DNA from: Paracoccaceae bacterium | Lineage (GTDB): Bacteria > Pseudomonadota > Alphaproteobacteria > Rhodobacterales > Rhodobacteraceae | Direction: 5' to 3' | Assembly (NCBI GenBank): GCA_017854585.1 | Contig: JAFMHK010000006.1 | Span: 38,362-102,361 of the forward strand | Length of the DNA stretch: 64,000 nt | Shown here: positions 61,002 through 64,000 of the stretch, one piece after another | Numbering within the stretch: the stretch's first letter is position 1 | Layout of the letters: each line of letters opens with the position of its first letter | Notes under the pieces: model-generated | The model's input: only the letters and a program-made list of their open reading frames with translations | The model's database searches: none | What the model was told of the DNA's origin: nothing | Position numbers and translations under genes: made by a program

Positions 61002-64000
61002 CCGCGAACTTCAGCCTTGTTTCCGAAAGTGGAACGCCGTCCGGCTTCACTGGCAACAGGGAATTGCCCCAAGCGGCGCCTCCCAAAACCAACCAGACCA
61101 TCACCTTCAACCGCCCCTTCAATCTCGCGGCAGCCACTCTGAACCAATCCGTCCCGCTGACCGCCTCCGCATCGTCGGGCTTGGATGTTTCATTCACCTC
61201 GAACTCGGGCACGGTTTGTACCATTTCCGGGTCCAATGCGATCATCTTGACCGCTGGCACCTGTTCGATCACCGCGAACCAAGGCGGCAACGGCAGCTTC
61301 AATGCTGCCCCTGCGGTCACGCAAACCTTCAACGTCAATTCGATGGCCGACACCACCCCGCCCGTTTTGACCGTTCCCGACGATATCGTGGCGAACACGT
61401 CGCCGGGGCTGTCGACCGCCGTGGTATCCTATCCGACCCCGACCGCCACCGACAATGTTGGCGTAGTCTCACTGGTGCGCACCGCAGGCCCGGCATCGGG
61501 CTCTGTGTTCCCGCTTGGGTTGACAACCATCACGTATCGGGCAACGGACGTCGGAGGAAATGACACCACGCGCAACTTCACCGTCAGGGTCCTTGACAAC
61601 GAACCGCCGACCATCGGCGGCTTCGGGGACATCACGGTCAATGTCGATCCCGGAACCAATGGCGCGATCGTCACCTATGCTTCAACCTATTCGGACAATG
61701 CGCCGGGCGGTGGAGTGGTCTTGTCGCCCGTATCGGGCAGCACATTCCCCGTTGGATTCAGCACGGTCACCGTCACAGCCACGGACGCCAGTGACAATGC
61801 GGTCTCGGATACCTTCACCGTCACCGTCGTGGACAATGAAGCCCCGGTCATCACCGCGCCATCTGCTACGTGGGGCCAGACCGCCCCCGGTCTGGCTACA
61901 AAGACCAGCACCTTTGTCGCCACCGCCTTGGACGCTGTGGATGGTTCGGTCGCGCCGACATTCACCTCGTCGCCTACGCCGGGTCTGGCTTCGGGCTCCG
62001 CCTTTCCCATCGGCATCACCACCGTAACGGTCCGGGCAGAGGATGCCGCCGGAAACGTCGCGACCGCATTGGTGTTCGTGGAGGTCGCGGACCTTGAGCC
62101 TCCGACCATCGGCGGTTTTGGGGACATCACGGTCGATGTCGATCCCGGAACCAATGGCGCGGTCGTCACCTATGCTTCAACCTATTCGGACAATGCGCCG
62201 GGCGGTGGAGTGGTCTTGTCGCCCGTATCGGGCAGCATATTCCCCGTTGGATCCAGCACGGTCACCGTCACAGCCACGGACGCCAGTGGCAATTCGGCCA
62301 CGGACACCTTCACCGTCACCGTCGTGGACAATGAAGCCCCGGTCATCACCGCGCCATTTGCTACGTTTAGTTTTACAGAACCCGGTCTAGCCACGAGGGT
62401 CGTGAACTTCACCGCCACCGCAACTGACGTTGTTGATGGTCAGGTTACCGTCACATTTACGTCGGCGCCCACGCCCGGCCTCGCGTCCGGGTCATCCTTC
62501 CCGGTCGGCACCACAACCGTCACCGCGAGGGCAGAGGACGAGGCCGGTAATGTAGCGACGCAGCCCATCTTCATTGAAGTTGTGGACCGCGAGGCGCCGG
62601 TAATTACACCTCCAGCGAACATCACAGTGCCCGTTGATTCCGGAACCTCTGGTGCGGTCGTCGATTTTGTTGGCGCCGCCACCGCCACTGACAATGTCGG
62701 GGTGACGGGCATCACTTACTCCCCTCTTTCCGGCAGCGATTTTGCAGTTGGAACGACGACCGTCACGGCGGTGGCAAGCGATCTTGCCGGCAACACGGCC
62801 GACACCACGTTCACCGTCACCGTCTTGGACAACGAGGCGCCGACAATCACCGCGCCGATGGCAATCAATGACACCACAAGTCCGGGCCAGCGAACGCGGG
62901 TGGTCACCTTTGAAGCCACGGCGTTTGACGAAGTATACGGCGACATCACGCCCACCTTCACCTCGTTGCCGACGGCGGGACTGGCGTCCGGCTCGGCCTT
63001 TCCCATCGGGGCCACGACCGTGACCGTGCGCGCAGAAGACCAAGACGGGAACGTGGCGACGCAAGATATTGTCGTCACCATTACGGACGAAGAGCCTCCC
63101 ACCATCATCGTGCCCGACGATATCAACGTCGATACCGATCCGAGCTCCAGCACCGCCGTGGTCGACTATGTGGTCACTGCCGACGACAATAGCGGCCCCG
63201 TGACGCCGACTCTTACCTCTGGTTTTCCGTCCGGGACGGCCTTTTCGGTGGGCACATGGCCCATCCTGTGGACAGTCATCGATCCTTCGGGCAACTCCGC
63301 CTCAGGCAGCTTCACCATTACCGTTGAAGATAACGAGATGCCGGTGGTCACCGTGCCCGAAAACATCACCGTCAACACCGACCCCGGACTGCCGTCAGCC
63401 ATCGTCCCCTTCCAAGTCTCTGTCGTGGACGCGGTCGATGGAGAACTGACCCCAGTGATCACCTCATCACCTGTGGCGGGGCTTACCCCTGGCTCGGCCT
63501 TCCCGATCGGGGACACGACCGTGACGGTGGCGGGCACTGACAACGCCCAAAACACCGCCAGTGCCAGCTTCACCGTGACCGTCACCGACAATCAGGTGCC
63601 GATCTTCACCTCGGTGCAGGGCGACATCCTGCTGGAGGTCGACTTTGACCAGACCACCGGCGTCGTAAACTTCCCGACACCGACAGCCAGCGACAACTCT
63701 GGCATCGTCACCGTGGCGCAAACCCAAGGCCCCGTGTCCGGCAGCGCCTTCCCGCTGGGCACCACGTTGGTGGAATTCACCGCCACCGATGGCTCTGGGC
63801 TGACCTCGACGTTGCAGTTCAACGTCTCGCTCGCTCTGATCCCGCCGGGAACCGTGACCTTCGTGGTCAATTCGCCCGATGACGGGACCGTCAACTTCAC
63901 CTCCGCGACGGCGGCGTTCAACACCTCCGTGGTTGTCACCGGCGGCTCCGGCAGTTCGGGCGGCCTGCAGGTCGTGCCGGGAACCTACTCGGCCAGCTAT
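60989..64000 (+). CDS. HYR (hyalin) repeat-rich surface/secreted protein, continuing past the window
   Basis: This frame is open to the right edge (about 1,004 codons). It first completes the domain begun in the preceding frame (TIFLAANFSLVSESGTPSGF), then has a cysteine-containing Ig-like domain (to about 61350), then about ten HYR repeats of 80-85 residues, each with a PPxI/APxIT start, an FPxGxTTVTxxAxDxxGN core and an FTVTVxDNEAP end, followed by a new beta domain from about 63840. HYR domains are Ig-like adhesion modules. The protein is most likely a secreted or surface adhesin; the C-terminal export or anchor signal lies outside the window. Confidence 0.8.
61607..61870 (+). repeat. Long direct repeat, copy 1 (within HYR gene)
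   Basis: About 264 bases recur at 62102-62365, offset 495 bases (165 codons, two HYR modules). By eye the copies differ at about a dozen positions, and an uninterrupted identical block of more than 70 bases starts at GTCACCTATGCTTCAACC. This points to duplication of a two-module unit. Confidence 0.85.
62102..62365 (+). repeat. Long direct repeat, copy 2 (within HYR gene)
   Basis: Second copy of the 264-base unit that starts at 61607. Differences cluster in the codons for the module's ASDNAVSD/ASGNSATD loop. Confidence 0.85.

Noticed and set aside
1-64000. tRNA, rRNA, CRISPR arrays, complete insertion sequences, prophage
   Set aside because: I looked through the intergenic regions and saw no cloverleaf-like genes, spaced short repeats, transposase genes or phage gene blocks.

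Overview
The window reads as a chromosomal segment of a high-GC alphaproteobacterium, most likely of the order Rhodobacterales (Roseobacter group). The evidence is the gene content: a complete beta-hydroxyaspartate cycle locus, a BetI-linked choline-O-sulfate/choline locus with a ChoXWV transporter, an opgCGH operon, a clpP-clpX pair, and conserved hypothetical proteins of a type I associate with this order. No rRNA, tRNA, CRISPR array, complete insertion sequence or prophage was recognised. Genes are packed tightly, and many same-strand neighbours overlap by 1 to 4 bases (ATGA, TGATG), so long co-transcribed runs are likely.

Layout. 1-7.7 kb: start of a conserved hypothetical gene (minus), then thiN, rpiA, gor, hflK-hflC-DUF2065 and a DegP/HtrA protease, ended by a strong terminator. 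8.0-10.9 kb: a five-gene envelope operon with two secreted cysteine-containing proteins of unknown function, a SCO-type copper chaperone, a membrane-anchored rhodanese and a secreted esterase. 10.9-20.3 kb (all minus): opgC-opgG-opgH for osmoregulated periplasmic glucans, a TPR protein, a class III CoA-transferase paired with a ThDP enzyme, and a DUF302 protein. 20.5-26.4 kb: a CMD/AhpD-like protein, then bhcA-bhcB-bhcC-bhcD (minus) with divergent bhcR. Three IclR-type 15-bp operator-like sites lie between bhcA and bhcR. 26.5-35.6 kb: a nucleoside deaminase, betI-betC-betB-betA (minus) and choX-choW-GFA-choV (plus), with a BetI-type palindrome between the two arms. 35.7-47.8 kb: acyl-CoA catabolism, with a PimC/PimD-like dehydrogenase pair, a FadJ/PimF-like bifunctional enzyme, a PcaF-like thiolase, glutaryl-CoA dehydrogenase and an operon of flavin oxidoreductase, acyl-CoA dehydrogenase, APH-type kinase and hotdog thioesterase; ureidoglycolate lyase and a creatininase-family amidohydrolase are interleaved. 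47.9-51.4 kb: an unusual photolyase-like FAD protein, then clpP and clpX. 51.4-59.8 kb: exopolysaccharide genes (tyrosine autokinase, Wza-type export lipoprotein, PPP phosphatase, sugar transferase) ending in a low-GC pair, a TagD-like cytidylyltransferase and a LicD-family transferase. 60.6-64 kb: the beginning of a large secreted HYR-repeat protein whose reading frame breaks near its N-terminal region.

How the genes fit together. A metabolic theme runs through the middle. Choline-O-sulfate and choline are imported and oxidised to betaine. Betaine and creatinine breakdown lead towards sarcosine and glycine, and ureidoglycolate lyase yields glyoxylate. The Bhc enzymes condense glycine with glyoxylate and return aspartate/oxaloacetate. 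That linkage is an inference from content; the betaine- and sarcosine-demethylating steps are not in the window. The least explained parts are the permuted-looking photolyase homologue, the flavin oxidoreductase/dehydrogenase/kinase/thioesterase operon, the SCO-linked HTCAMWC proteins, and a possible 52-residue cysteine-containing ORF between choX and choW.
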